A program made the translations under genes and the position numbers. Shown here one piece after another: positions 16,834 through 25,527 of a stretch of DNA of 64,000 bases (within the stretch, counting starts at the first letter, position 1; the number at the start of each line of letters is the position of its first letter). This stretch comes from an uncultured Oscillospiraceae bacterium. GTDB lineage: Bacteria; Bacillota; Clostridia; Oscillospirales; Oscillospiraceae. The stretch spans positions 1-64,000 of the forward strand of contig CAAEEO010000034.1 in the NCBI GenBank assembly GCA_900754965.1, read 5' to 3'. Below the pieces are notes generated by a model. The model did not search any database. It was not told where the DNA came from and saw only the letters and a list, made by a program, of their open reading frames with translations.

Positions 16834-17520
16834 TCAGGAACCCCACTTGTAACCGTATCCCCAGATGGTGGTGATATAGGCAGGATTGGTAGGATCGTCC
16901 TCAATCTTCAAACGCAGACGACGAATGTTCACATCCACGATTTTCAGTTCCCCGGCATAATCATCGCCCCAGATGGCGCTGAGAATATCGCCCCGGGACA
17001 GGGCCTTTCCGGGATTGCTCATGAACAGATTCATAATGGCAAACTCCGTTTGGGTCAGCCGGACGCGCTCTCCGTTTTTCTCAAAAACCCGGTTGGAGGG
17101 ATTGAGGCGGAAAGGACCGGAAATCAGCGCCCCTCCGGTGTTTTCCAAGGTGTTTCCCAGTCGGCGGTACAGTGCGTCGATCCGGGCAATCAGCTCCGAC
17201 GGGGAGAAAGGTTTGGTGACATAATCATCAGCCCCGGTCATCAGCCCCGTGACTTTATCCATTTCCTGGCTTTTCGCCGTAAGCATAATAATACCGGTCT
17301 TGGCACCGGATGCGCGGATCCGTCGGCATACTTCAAAGCCGTCGATACCGGGCAGCATCACATCCAGCAATGCCACACCGATGTCGGGATGTTCCCGCAG
17401 CCTGTCCAGAGCCTGTTCACCGGTCTCTGCTTCTATGGGGTCATATCCGTAGCGCTGTAAATTGATCACAATAAAACTGCGGATATTGGCCTCGTCCTCT
17501 AAAACAAGCACTTTTTTCAT
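16834..17520 (-). CDS. OmpR/PhoB-family response regulator
   Basis: 228 residues. The receiver domain has acidic residues near DE (8-9), phospho-acceptor Asp in ALLDVMLPG (about residue 53), the Thr of MLTAKS, and Lys in VTKPFSP. The winged-helix domain is complete to WGYGYKWGS. It is transcribed with the kinase, then DUF1385 and possibly prmC-recA. No target is obvious. The AT-rich upstream gap (17521-17671) probably holds its promoter, but I see no clear consensus. Confidence 0.94.
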   Translation of the reverse strand: MKKVLVLEDEANIRSFIVINLQRYGYDPIEAETGEQALDRLREHPDIGVALLDVMLPGIDGFEVCRRIRASGAKTGIIMLTAKSQEMDKVTGLMTGADDYVTKPFSPSELIARIDALYRRLGNTLENTGGALISGPFRLNPSNRVFEKNGERVRLTQTEFAIMNLFMSNPGKALSRGDILSAIWGDDYAGELKIVDVNIRRLRLKIEDDPTNPAYITTIWGYGYKWGS

Positions 17521-17671
17521 ACAGTCCGATACTCCTTTGTAATGGGACAGTCATTCTTTTTATAAATGAACGGATACATCTTAACATATATTTTCAATAA
17601 ATGGTAGTAAAAGATTTCAAAATGTGCTATATTTAAACACACATTGTAATACCTGCTAGGGAGGTGGCAGA

Positions 17672-18262
17672 ATGCTGGCACTTTTTTGTACCGATATTCG
17701 AAACGCAGATGAACGGATGGCGCGCCGAAAGGGACGCAGTCCGCAGAAAGGGAGTGCGTTCGGGATTTCTCTGCTGGAAGTGGCGGTAAGGGCGACTTGG
17801 GGCATTGACCTGCCGGAGATCGTTCCGCCCATGGGCGGAAAACCGGCATTTGCGGCAGAGCCGGAAAAATTTTTCTCCATCAGCCACACCAAGACCCATG
17901 TGATGGTGGCGCTGTCGGACCGCCCGGTGGGCGTGGATGTGGAAACGCATCGGGAAATCTCTGAGGCCAGCGCCCGCTCACTGATGGATGAGGTGGAGGC
18001 GGAGACCTTTGACTTTTTCGAGCTGTGGTGTCTGCGGGAGAGCTTGTATAAGCTGAATGGTGCGGGCAATCTCCGGGAAGTGCTGCGATTCCGCCGCCAG
18101 GGAGAGCAGATTTTGTACCCGGTGCCCGATGTGTACGGACGGCTGATTTCCGGGATTGAGGGCTGTTCGGCTGCGGTTTGCCAGGAAAATCCTTTTGATT
18201 TGCCGGAAGTACAATGGGTGGATGTTCAGCGTCTTTGTCGGGAATCGAAAGAAAGTTTTTGA
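17672..18262 (+). CDS. 4'-phosphopantetheinyl transferase (Sfp-like)
   Basis: 196 residues. The two signature motifs are GVDVETHR (Mg2+ site) and FELWCLRESLYKLNG, matching W-x2-K-E-x3-K but with Arg in place of the first Lys. The enzyme moves phosphopantetheine from CoA to acyl or peptidyl carrier proteins. No fatty acid, polyketide or peptide synthase is nearby, so the carrier is unknown. GGGAGG precedes the ATG. It is divergent from the response regulator. Confidence 0.85.
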   Translation: MLALFCTDIRNADERMARRKGRSPQKGSAFGISLLEVAVRATWGIDLPEIVPPMGGKPAFAAEPEKFFSISHTKTHVMVALSDRPVGVDVETHREISEASARSLMDEVEAETFDFFELWCLRESLYKLNGAGNLREVLRFRRQGEQILYPVPDVYGRLISGIEGCSAAVCQENPFDLPEVQWVDVQRLCRESKESF

Positions 18263-18269
18263 TTAGGTC

Positions 18270-18298
18270 TTGCAATTTGCACGGATTCGTTGTATAAT
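18270..18298 (+). promoter_or_regulatory. Sigma-A promoter of tRNA-Leu
   Basis: -35 TTGCAA, 17 bp, -10 TATAAT. The mature tRNA starts 24 bases after the -10 box. Confidence 0.8.
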
Positions 18299-18321
18299 CC
18301 CATCATCCCATCTTTTGGTTT

Positions 18322-18406
18322 GCCGGTGTGATGGAATCGGTAGACGTGCCGCACTCAAAATGCGGTGGAGAAATCCGTGCCGGTTCGAGTCCGGCCACCG
18401 GCACCA
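18322..18406 (+). tRNA. tRNA-Leu (anticodon CAA)
   Basis: 85 bases including the encoded CCA. The acceptor stem GCCGGTG pairs with CACCGGC. The anticodon stem CCGCA/TGCGG holds loop CTCAAAA, giving CAA, which reads UUG. There is a long class II variable arm and a T loop GGTTCGAGTCC. It has its own promoter and is followed by two terminator hairpins. Confidence 0.95.
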
Positions 18407-18440
18407 AGTCGGAGCAAAGTTCGCTTTGCTCCGACTTTTT
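18407..18440 (+). terminator. Terminator after tRNA-Leu
   Basis: 13-bp stem AGTCGGAGCAAAG/CTTTGCTCCGACT with a TTCG tetraloop and a T run. It starts directly at the CCA end. Confidence 0.92.
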
Positions 18441-18454
18441 GCATTCTTTGCATA

Positions 18455-18492
18455 GAAAAGGGCGCGTACTGCATTGCAGTCCGCGCTTTTTT
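18455..18492 (+). terminator. Second terminator hairpin
   Basis: Stem built from GCGCG-T-ACTGC and GCAGT-C-CGCGC with a T-T or T-C mismatch in the middle, then TTTTTT. It backs up the first terminator. Confidence 0.75.
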
Positions 18493-18790
18493 GATTAGGA
18501 CTTGGCTTTCTCACAGAACGGCAGGAGTGCTGTGTGAAATGAAGTGTATTTTGCACAGATAAATGTTTGAAAAACGCTTGACTTTTTGGATAAATTACAC
18601 TAAACTTAAATTGTATAATACAGCAAGGGATTTCTTTTAATGCTGTGCTGTTTTGGGAGGTTGACCATCGATACGTTTTGTGGCGAATGGGTAATCTGCT
18701 TGAACTATCAGTAAGATGTCCGTAAAAACAATCAGACAATTAGATATGTAAAATCAATCTGATATCTGTCAACCCTGGTCAGGAGGAAAC
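18493..18790 (+). other. AT-rich spacer before a small membrane protein gene
   Basis: No gene is supported. A TATAAT at about 18615-18620 is a possible -10 box for the following gene, but a matching -35 is unclear. The lower GC than in the flanks suggests a recently acquired or relaxed segment. Confidence 0.4.
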
Positions 18791-19198
18791 ATGAATTTCA
18801 AACAAATCCTTTCTGTCGCATTTTATTTTCTGATTGCCCATGTTGCATTGGTCTTGGTGATATACAGAATCGTTTATTATCACTTTCCTGTTGAGTGGGA
18901 TTACGATGGAAGAATCATGGTTGTTATATTGTGGATTTATGCCTCTTTTATGCTGTGGTATTGCAGGTTAAGAACAACATATCTCCTATCAAACGCAGAT
19001 ACGGAATTAAGAGATAAAATGCTGGTTTGTCAAGATTTACTTTGGGGACTGTTCGTCACGATCACTCTTTTTTATGAAGGCGCTTTTGGTTACATGGTTT
19101 TGGTGCCGTCGATGCTTAGCAAGGCCGCAGTTTATCCGGTCATCGTGATTGTAGATCATTACTTGTGCGTTCAGGCCTGCAAAAAGCTTTTATCGTAG
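18791..19198 (+). CDS. Small membrane protein, unknown
   Basis: 135 residues, strongly hydrophobic, with about four predicted membrane helices (near residues 7-27, 42-62, 78-98 and 105-125) and few charged residues between them. An AGGAGG ribosome site lies seven bases before the ATG, so translation is likely. I recognise no family. It is AT-rich compared with neighbours, isolated, and ends at its own terminator, which suggests an accessory gene. Confidence 0.7.
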   Translation: MNFKQILSVAFYFLIAHVALVLVIYRIVYYHFPVEWDYDGRIMVVILWIYASFMLWYCRLRTTYLLSNADTELRDKMLVCQDLLWGLFVTITLFYEGAFGYMVLVPSMLSKAAVYPVIVIVDHYLCVQACKKLLS

Positions 19199-19256
19199 TC
19201 CTGTGAGACGGAAACAACATTCTCAAGACAGTATCGCATAGACTTAAAAGCGGAGA

Positions 19257-19288
19257 GCAGGGCGGAGCGATTCGCCCTGCTTGTTCTT
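19257..19288 (+). terminator. Terminator after the small membrane protein gene
   Basis: 8-bp GC-rich stem GCAGGGCG/CGCCCTGC followed by TTGTTCTTATTTCTT. Confidence 0.75.
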
Positions 19289-19320
19289 ATTTCTTATACT
19301 GGGAGATATTGGAAGAATCG

Positions 19321-19350
19321 TTGACATTTTGCGGGGATTTGTACTATACT
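19321..19350 (+). promoter_or_regulatory. Sigma-A promoter of the B12-uptake operon
   Basis: Perfect -35 TTGACA, 18 bp, -10 TATACT. Transcription should start near 19357, giving a leader of about 560 bases that contains the cobalamin riboswitch. Confidence 0.8.
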
Positions 19351-19439
19351 GAGATGAAAAGCGCAGCGAGGAATGCCTCTTAGCGTGGCACTGTCATTTG
19401 AAATTGAATATCGATCCGGCTTTTGTGGCAAATGCGCGA

Positions 19440-19705
19440 CCCATTTTCCTGTGAAAACGGACACGCATTCTTGTTCGTGCTGAACAAGGGAATCAGGTGA
19501 AAATCCTGGACATGAGTTGTACTTTAGACTGCGGTGAAAACTGCGGTTGCGGACAATATCGTAGCTGTGATTGTGGAGTGTATCCGTTTTCTGCGAAAGC
19601 AGGTCACTGGGGAAGGCGTTTATGCCGAAACTGGGAAGGCGACGAATACGCAAGGGCGGCCGAGCGGCTGTCGGGACACATCAGTCAGAAGACCTACTGG
19701 GAGCT
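19440..19705 (+). ncRNA. Cobalamin (B12) riboswitch
   Basis: Conserved blocks of the cobalamin aptamer appear in order: GGGAATCAGGTGAAAATCC (19488-19506), TCACTGGGGAAGGCG (about 19605), a second GGGAAGGCGACGAATACGC (about 19632), and the closing AGTCAGAAGACCTACTG near 19683. The 5' boundary is approximate because I could not fold it. The 721-base gap from 19199 to 19919 holds no gene; it is all promoter, aptamer and terminators. Cobalamin binding should switch off the transport operon downstream. Confidence 0.85.
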
Positions 19706-19811
19706 GCCCCCGAATTTTTCGGGAATGCTCTGAAAAGAAAATGCCAGATGATGGAGTAAGCGCATGGATGGTGTGTCCATGGGCTGTCTCTTTCATGCTC
19801 CGAGAAAGGAC

Positions 19812-19848
19812 AAAAGCGAACGCAACAATGGGTTCGCTTTTTGATTTT
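19812..19848 (+). terminator. Leader terminator 1 of the B12 operon
   Basis: Stem AAAGCGAAC/GTTCGCTTT with a T run, 110 bases after the aptamer. It is part of the likely expression platform. Confidence 0.75.
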
Positions 19849-19855
19849 TCGGGGC

Positions 19856-19888
19856 AAAAGCGGATGTAATTTTGCATCCGCTTTTTTG
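19856..19888 (+). terminator. Leader terminator 2 of the B12 operon
   Basis: Stem AAAAGCGGATG/CATCCGCTTTT followed by TTTTTT, only eight bases after terminator 1 and 31 bases before the first start codon. Confidence 0.8.
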
Positions 19889-19919
19889 ATTTCTGGAAAA
19901 GAAAGGAGAAAGAAAAAAC

Positions 19920-22900
19920 ATGAAAAAAAGATTGCTTAGCCTGCTGTTGGCTCTGGTGATACTATTGGGACTGCTGCCCACCGGTGTGTTGGCGGCGGAA
20001 CCTGGCATCGTCACAGAGCCTTCGGCAGCGGATGAGGTGCAGGGGAGTGCATTGCAGACCCCTGAAGGAGAAATTGAGGCAAATATCAGGATACCGGATA
20101 CATTAGACCCGCGCCAGGTACTGCAAGATACCTTGACACAGTGGGTCACAGAGAATCCGGAACCCACATATAACAAAGAATGGGGTATTCTCGCTTTGGC
20201 ACGAGGGGCGCATTTTCCGTTGGAAGATGTTTATTTCCAGAATTACTATTCTCGAATTGTTGCTAAAGTGGAGGAATTGGCCGGAGATCTGAACCAAAAT
20301 GGTGTGCTGAACAAAAGCTCTCTCACAGACAATGCCCGTTTGACCATTGCGTTGTCTGCAATCGGCAAGGATGCCACCAAGGTGGGGAATTGGAACATCG
20401 TAGAACCCCTTGGGAATTTTGAGAAGGTATCAGCACAGGGAATCAATGGTATCATTTATGCATTGATCGCTTTGGATACCTACGGGTATGAGACAAGTGA
20501 CCCGGATATCCGTCAGAAATACATTGATGAGATCCTATCGAAACAGCTTCCGGGAGGCGGCTGGACATTTTTTGGCGATTCGGCAGACCCGGACCTTACG
20601 GCAATGGCTCTTCAGGCACTGGCAAATGCGCAAGCACAGCCAGCGGTGAAGGCAGCCATCGAAAAAGGTGTTGCATGTCTCTCTAAGCTGCAAAGTGCGG
20701 ATGGCAGCTATGCATCCTGGGGGACACCTAATAGCTGCAGCTGTGCGCAGGTGATCGTAGCCTGCACAGCTTTGGGGGTGGATCCTGCAACAGATTCTCG
20801 TTTTGTGAAGGACGGGACTTCAGCAGTAGATGCACTGCTCCGTTTCTATTTGCCGGATGATCGGGCGTTTGCTTATTCCGTTGGCGGCTCAAAAGATGAG
20901 ATGCCCACTGTGCAGGCGGCCTACGCACTGGTATCTTATATGCGGTATTTGGACAAGCAGACTGCGCTATATGATATGTCCGATGTGAAACCTGTTGCGC
21001 AAGCTGTTACCATCGCCGCTTATGACTACAACGCAGGAGCGGCGAAACTGTCAGGCGCATCGGAAACCGGTGTGATTTTCCGGGAAACGGTGCCGTTTAC
21101 AGAGGGATTGACACCGGCAGAGGCCATTTGCCAGGCGGCAAAACAGGCAAACATCGCCATAGTTGGAGCAGAAAAGGGATATGTCGAATCCATCAACGGC
21201 CTTGCGGCAGGAACCGGAGGCGGTTACAGTGGATGGTGTTTGCGCTATAACAACGATGACTTCGCAAATGGGGGATTGCATTCTATCGCTCTGAAAGCCG
21301 GCGATGTTCTGGAATTCCATTACAGTGTGAACCCGGACGGGCAGACCGACGATGTTGGTCATGGATGGTATGGCAAACCCATTTTCACCTCCCTCACTTT
21401 GGCGGGACGAACCGTGGAAATGGGGAAACAGACGGAGTTTGCCGGTGATGGTTCGGCCAAGACCACCTATTATATCCGGGATGGACAGGGAATTCCTATG
21501 AAAATGCAGGGCAGCGGTACTGAGACAGACCCGTTCCGGATTCCGATTTCCCTGCCTGCCGGGACAAATCTGACCAAATTGGAGGCACAGTATACCACCC
21601 AGCTGGGGGCGCAGTACCGTCAGATAACAGGCTTGGGGGGCGAGCGGGACTTTTCCGGGGAGCATTCTGTAACGCTGTCCACACAGGGCGGAAATAAGAC
21701 CTATTATCTGGTGCAGGCAACGGCAGAGCAGGGCAGCGGCGGCGAGACTCCGAAACCGGAGGACACCATCTCGGTTACATTCCGTCTCATCGGTGCCACA
21801 AAGTCTACGGAAGATGTGAATGTGGGGGCAGGAAAGGGAGATGCACAGTATCAAAACTGGCTTCAGACGGAAACCTATGTCCTGAACAAGGGTGCCACGG
21901 TATATGATCTGTTCACCATGGCAATGGACCAGGCGGGATTGCGTTATTCTGCCACGGACAGCGGCTATTTGGACACAATTTGGGCGCCGGAAGTGTACGG
22001 CGGCTATGCTTTGAGCGAATTTACCAACGGCCCCCGTTCCGGTTGGATGTATCTGTACAACGACACGCATCCAAGCGTTGGGATGAACGGCCAGACACTG
22101 AAAAATGGAGACCGTGTGGTGTGGCACTATGTCAATGACTATGCCTATGAAATCGGAGACTGGACAGGTGAGAGCAACTATCCCTCTCTGGGGGATGCGA
22201 GCACCTGGGTGGACTGGAACCGCGTGGTTCCGGATATCCGGCCGACAGCGGGGGGCAGTGGGGCTGCAAAAGTAGATCCCGCCGACCAGAAAGCTGCGGA
22301 CTATGTGACGGGACTGATTTCTGCGATCGGTTCTGTGACGAAAGACAGCGGAAAGAAAATTCAGGAGGCACGGACAGCCTATGACCGTCTGACCGATGCT
22401 CAGAAGGCACTGGTGAGCAATTATGGAAAACTGACCGCGGCGGAAAAGGCCTATGCGGCGCTGACCGGAGAACTGCCCTTTACAGATGTGGCGTCGAATC
22501 ATTGGGCATTGCCGGCAATCAGATATGTGTATAGCCACGCATGGATGTCCGGCGTTTCTGCAACTCAGTTTGCGCCGGAAACGACGCTGAATCGAGGAAT
22601 GCTGGTCACTGTTCTCTACCGGATGGCCGGACAGCCCTCTGCTAAAGAAAGTGACTTTGCAGATGTACCTGCCGGGCAGTGGTACAGCGATGCTGTCGCT
22701 TGGGCCGCAAAACACAATATTGTCAGCGGGTACGGTGATGGACGATTCGGACCGGAGGATACCATTACACGGGAACAGATGGCTGTGATTTTGTACCGCT
22801 TTGCAGTGGAACAGGGACTGGATGTAAGCCGGAAAGGCACGCTGCAAGAGTTTACGGATCATCAGAAAATCAGTCCCTGGGCGCTGGACGCTATGGCATG

Positions 22901-23021
22901 GGCCAAGGGAACAGGACTGATCAGCGGCAGAACAGCGGAGCAAATTGCGCCCGGTGAATCGGCTACCCGCGCCGAGACGGCAGCAATCCTGATGCGCTTT
23001 TGCGCATTTGCGGGTAAATAA
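19920..23021 (+). CDS. SLH-anchored surface protein with alpha/alpha-barrel and two DUF4430 domains, intrinsic-factor-like
   Basis: 1033 residues. The order is: signal peptide (1-26); alpha/alpha-barrel of the prenyltransferase/squalene-cyclase/intrinsic-factor type (about 55-335, with QGINGIIYALIALD and DPDLTAMALQALA); a first DUF4430 domain (about 375-485, SGWCLRYNNDD and KAGDVLEFHY); a beta-rich linker; a second DUF4430 domain (about 615-745, SGWMYLYND and KNGDRVVWHY); a helical spacer; and three SLH repeats (851-1033) that bind cell-wall polymer. Barrel plus DUF4430 is the architecture of animal intrinsic factor and transcobalamin, which clamp B12 between the two domains. It is the first gene after the cobalamin riboswitch. 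Function as a surface B12 binder is inferred. Confidence 0.88.
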   Translation: MKKRLLSLLLALVILLGLLPTGVLAAEPGIVTEPSAADEVQGSALQTPEGEIEANIRIPDTLDPRQVLQDTLTQWVTENPEPTYNKEWGILALARGAHFPLEDVYFQNYYSRIVAKVEELAGDLNQNGVLNKSSLTDNARLTIALSAIGKDATKVGNWNIVEPLGNFEKVSAQGINGIIYALIALDTYGYETSDPDIRQKYIDEILSKQLPGGGWTFFGDSADPDLTAMALQALANAQAQPAVKAAIEKGVACLSKLQSADGSYASWGTPNSCSCAQVIVACTALGVDPATDSRFVKDGTSAVDALLRFYLPDDRAFAYSVGGSKDEMPTVQAAYALVSYMRYLDKQTALYDMSDVKPVAQAVTIAAYDYNAGAAKLSGASETGVIFRETVPFTEGLTPAEAICQAAKQANIAIVGAEKGYVESINGLAAGTGGGYSGWCLRYNNDDFANGGLHSIALKAGDVLEFHYSVNPDGQTDDVGHGWYGKPIFTSLTLAGRTVEMGKQTEFAGDGSAKTTYYIRDGQGIPMKMQGSGTETDPFRIPISLPAGTNLTKLEAQYTTQLGAQYRQITGLGGERDFSGEHSVTLSTQGGNKTYYLVQATAEQGSGGETPKPEDTISVTFRLIGATKSTEDVNVGAGKGDAQYQNWLQTETYVLNKGATVYDLFTMAMDQAGLRYSATDSGYLDTIWAPEVYGGYALSEFTNGPRSGWMYLYNDTHPSVGMNGQTLKNGDRVVWHYVNDYAYEIGDWTGESNYPSLGDASTWVDWNRVVPDIRPTAGGSGAAKVDPADQKAADYVTGLISAIGSVTKDSGKKIQEARTAYDRLTDAQKALVSNYGKLTAAEKAYAALTGELPFTDVASNHWALPAIRYVYSHAWMSGVSATQFAPETTLNRGMLVTVLYRMAGQPSAKESDFADVPAGQWYSDAVAWAAKHNIVSGYGDGRFGPEDTITREQMAVILYRFAVEQGLDVSRKGTLQEFTDHQKISPWALDAMAWAKGTGLISGRTAEQIAPGESATRAETAAILMRFCAFAGK

Positions 23022-23029
23022 TTGCGTTT

Positions 23030-23066
23030 CGCAGCGCGGTGTTTCAGATTTTGGAACACCGTGCTG
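23030..23066 (+). other. Intercistronic hairpin
   Basis: CGGTGTT and AACACCG arms, with flanking near-pairs, form a stable stem 9 bases after the stop codon, with no T run. It could protect the upstream mRNA or tune expression of the next gene. Confidence 0.4.
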
Positions 23067-23099
23067 TGGTGATTTGAAATCATATTGGAGGAAGAGTAC

Positions 23100-24722
23100 A
23101 TGAGAAAACAACGGTTGCTGAGCGGATTGCTGGCACTGTGTTTGCTGATACATTTGCCGATCTTTGCGGCAGCTTCTGAGAGCGGGGCGGCGCTGCAGAA
23201 AACGGTGGAAGAAAGCGCTGCTTATATTTTAGATACTGTCAAAACGCCCCAGGTAGGAGCCATTGGGGGAGAATGGGCGGTGATCGGTCTGGCGCGGAGC
23301 GGATATCCGGTGCCGCAGACCTATTGGGATGCTTATTATGCGGAAGTCGAAAGGTCGGTGAAAGCCTGCGGCGGCGTGCTCCATGCAAAAAAATATACGG
23401 AGTATTCCAGGGTGATCCTGGCTTTGACTGCCATCGGCGCCGATCCCAGGGATGTGGCGGGGTATGATCTGCTGACCCCGTTGGGGGATTATGAAAAGAC
23501 CATCTGGCAGGGAATCAACGGGCCGATTTGGGCACTGCTTGCCCTGGACAGCGGGGAGTATGCAGTGCCGCGCAACCCTGCCGCTGCAGTACAGGCTACC
23601 CGGCAGATGTATGTGGATTGCATTTTGGCGTGTCAGCTGCCGGATGGCGGATGGAGTTTATCCGGGATGGGAGAAACATCTGACCCGGATATCACGGGAA
23701 TGGCGCTGCAGGCTCTGGCAAAATATCGGGAGCAGACAAAAGTGTCTGACGCCGTCGAGCGGGCGCTGGATTGTATGAGTCGTCAGCAGGATGCTATGGG
23801 CGGCTTTTCTGCCTGGAACAGTTTCAGTTCTGAAAGCTGTGTGCAGATGCTTGTGGCGTTGTGCGAACTGGGGATTCCTGTCACCGATCCCCGATTTGTG
23901 AAGAATGGGCATACGATCTTGGACTGCCTGCTGACATTTCGGCAAGGGGACGGAAGTTTTCTGCACACGGCCGATGGTGCAGGTTCCAGTCTGATGGCCA
24001 GTGAGCAGGGATTGTACTGCCTTGCGGCTGTTTTGCGGCAGCAGGAAGGAAAAAACAGTCTGTATCGTATGCAGGACACGATGATCCGTGTTACAGGGAC
24101 CGGAGCGGGATTGCCGGGGAAGATGCCCGCAGTAGTGAAACCGGCGGTGTCGGCGCCGGGAAGGACATTCCCGGATATTTCGGGCCATGCTGATCAGGCG
24201 GCCATCGAGGCGCTGGCTGCCAGAGAGATCCTCAGCGGAATGGACGGCGGTCTGTTTTGCCCCGACCAGACCATGACCCGGGCCCAGTTTGCGACTGCGG
24301 TTGTTCGCTGCCTGGGACTACAGGCCCAAAAGGGAAGGGCCTTTGCAGATGTTCCGGCAACGGCATGGTATGCAGAGCCTGTGGAAACGGCAGCGGTCTG
24401 GGGCATTGTCAGCGGGCGGAGTGCGGAGCAATTTGATCCGGAGGGAAGAATTTCCCGCCAGGAGGCGGCTGTGATGGTGACCAGGGCGGCAAAGCTGTGC
24501 GGATTGGACACCGAGATGGCGCCGGAAACGATTCGGGATGTATTGTCCCAATTTGGGGATTATCGGGAAACGGCTCCGTGGGCCGAAGAAAGCCTGGCGT
24601 TTTGCTATCAGGAGGGAATCCTGGACGATGCTGTTTTGGAAATTCATGGAGATGAGCCGGTACGGCGGTGCGAAATTGCGCAGATGCTATTTCAACTGTT
24701 GGCCTGTGCTGATCTGCTGTGA
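23100..24722 (+). CDS. SLH-anchored alpha/alpha-barrel protein, intrinsic-factor alpha-domain-like
   Basis: 540 residues. A signal peptide (1-24) is followed by an alpha/alpha-barrel (about 27-325) and three SLH repeats (about 356-536). The barrel is a paralogue of the one in the preceding gene: both share QGINGxIxALxALD, DPDxTxMALQALA and DPRFVK. No DUF4430 domain is present, but the next gene encodes one, so the two halves of an intrinsic-factor-like binder are split. The start is ATG 23100 behind GGAGGAAG; the TTG upstream lies inside the ribosome site. The call as B12 binder rests on context. Confidence 0.86.
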   Translation: MRKQRLLSGLLALCLLIHLPIFAAASESGAALQKTVEESAAYILDTVKTPQVGAIGGEWAVIGLARSGYPVPQTYWDAYYAEVERSVKACGGVLHAKKYTEYSRVILALTAIGADPRDVAGYDLLTPLGDYEKTIWQGINGPIWALLALDSGEYAVPRNPAAAVQATRQMYVDCILACQLPDGGWSLSGMGETSDPDITGMALQALAKYREQTKVSDAVERALDCMSRQQDAMGGFSAWNSFSSESCVQMLVALCELGIPVTDPRFVKNGHTILDCLLTFRQGDGSFLHTADGAGSSLMASEQGLYCLAAVLRQQEGKNSLYRMQDTMIRVTGTGAGLPGKMPAVVKPAVSAPGRTFPDISGHADQAAIEALAAREILSGMDGGLFCPDQTMTRAQFATAVVRCLGLQAQKGRAFADVPATAWYAEPVETAAVWGIVSGRSAEQFDPEGRISRQEAAVMVTRAAKLCGLDTEMAPETIRDVLSQFGDYRETAPWAEESLAFCYQEGILDDAVLEIHGDEPVRRCEIAQMLFQLLACADLL

Positions 24723-24737
24723 GGAAGGAAGAAACGG

Positions 24738-25466
24738 ATGATGTGGTTCAAAAAACACTGGAAAAAGATCCTTTTGCTGCTGATAGCGGTGGGATTGGTG
24801 GGACTGTTCTTGTGGGGGGAGAGCATGCAATCGTATGACCAGAGGGTGGAACAGACCGCTGCCCCGGAGCATACAGAACTGCCGGTCTCCGAAGAATCGA
24901 AACAGCCGGAGGCACCGGCGTCCTCGGAAATGCCTGACGGTGTAACGCCTGCGCCGACGGGGACAGATGGAGCAGACCCGGCACTGCCGGAGGAAACTCC
25001 GATGCAGACGGTGCCGCAGGGGACGGAGCAAGAGGAGAACGCCTACACCTGCACGATCTCCATTTCCTGCGCGGTGCTGCTGGAACACATGGAGGAACTT
25101 TCACCGGAAAAAGCGGAATTGGTACCGGAGGATGGTTGGATTCTTGCGCCGACAGAAGTGACCTTCTATGAGGGGGAAAGCGTGTTCCAGGTACTCCGGC
25201 GAATCTGTAAGCAGCAGGAAATCCACATGGAGTTTGAAAATACGCCGATTTATCAGTCTGCATATATCGAGGGAATCCATAATCTGTATGAATTTGATTG
25301 CGGAGAATTGTCCGGCTGGATGTACCGCGTCAACGACTGGTTTCCGAATTACGGCTGCGGCCGATATCTGCTGCAGCCGGGAGATGTGGTCGAATGGCTG
25401 TATACCTGCGATTTAGGGGCTGATATCGGGGGAAACAATGCCGTTGATGAGGCGTATGCAGCCTGA
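24738..25466 (+). CDS. Membrane-anchored DUF4430 protein, transcobalamin beta-domain-like
   Basis: 242 residues. An N-terminal membrane helix (about 9-27, after a basic start) acts as anchor. A Pro/Glu/Thr-rich stalk (30-100) leads to one DUF4430 domain (about 102-228) with YTCTISISC, LYEFDCGELSGWMYRVN and LQPGDVVEWLYTCDLG. DUF4430 resembles the C-terminal beta domain of transcobalamin and intrinsic factor. It sits between the surface barrel proteins and the transporter genes, so it may pass ligand from the S-layer to the membrane. The four Cys residues could form disulfides. Confidence 0.88.
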   Translation: MMWFKKHWKKILLLLIAVGLVGLFLWGESMQSYDQRVEQTAAPEHTELPVSEESKQPEAPASSEMPDGVTPAPTGTDGADPALPEETPMQTVPQGTEQEENAYTCTISISCAVLLEHMEELSPEKAELVPEDGWILAPTEVTFYEGESVFQVLRRICKQQEIHMEFENTPIYQSAYIEGIHNLYEFDCGELSGWMYRVNDWFPNYGCGRYLLQPGDVVEWLYTCDLGADIGGNNAVDEAYAA

Positions 25467-25527
25467 CAAATCAAAGGACTTTCTGATGGTAAAATGGGCG
25501 AGGAATCACTGAAGAGGAGAGGGAACG

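Noticed and set aside
19534..19869. Open frames inside the 721-base leader before the first SLH gene
   Set aside because: They lie within the cobalamin aptamer and terminators; conserved RNA blocks explain the sequence.
21051..23153. 700-codon minus-strand open frame
   Set aside because: Antisense of the SLH/DUF4430 gene; Cys/His/Arg-rich composition typical of a shadow, while the plus strand encodes clear domains.
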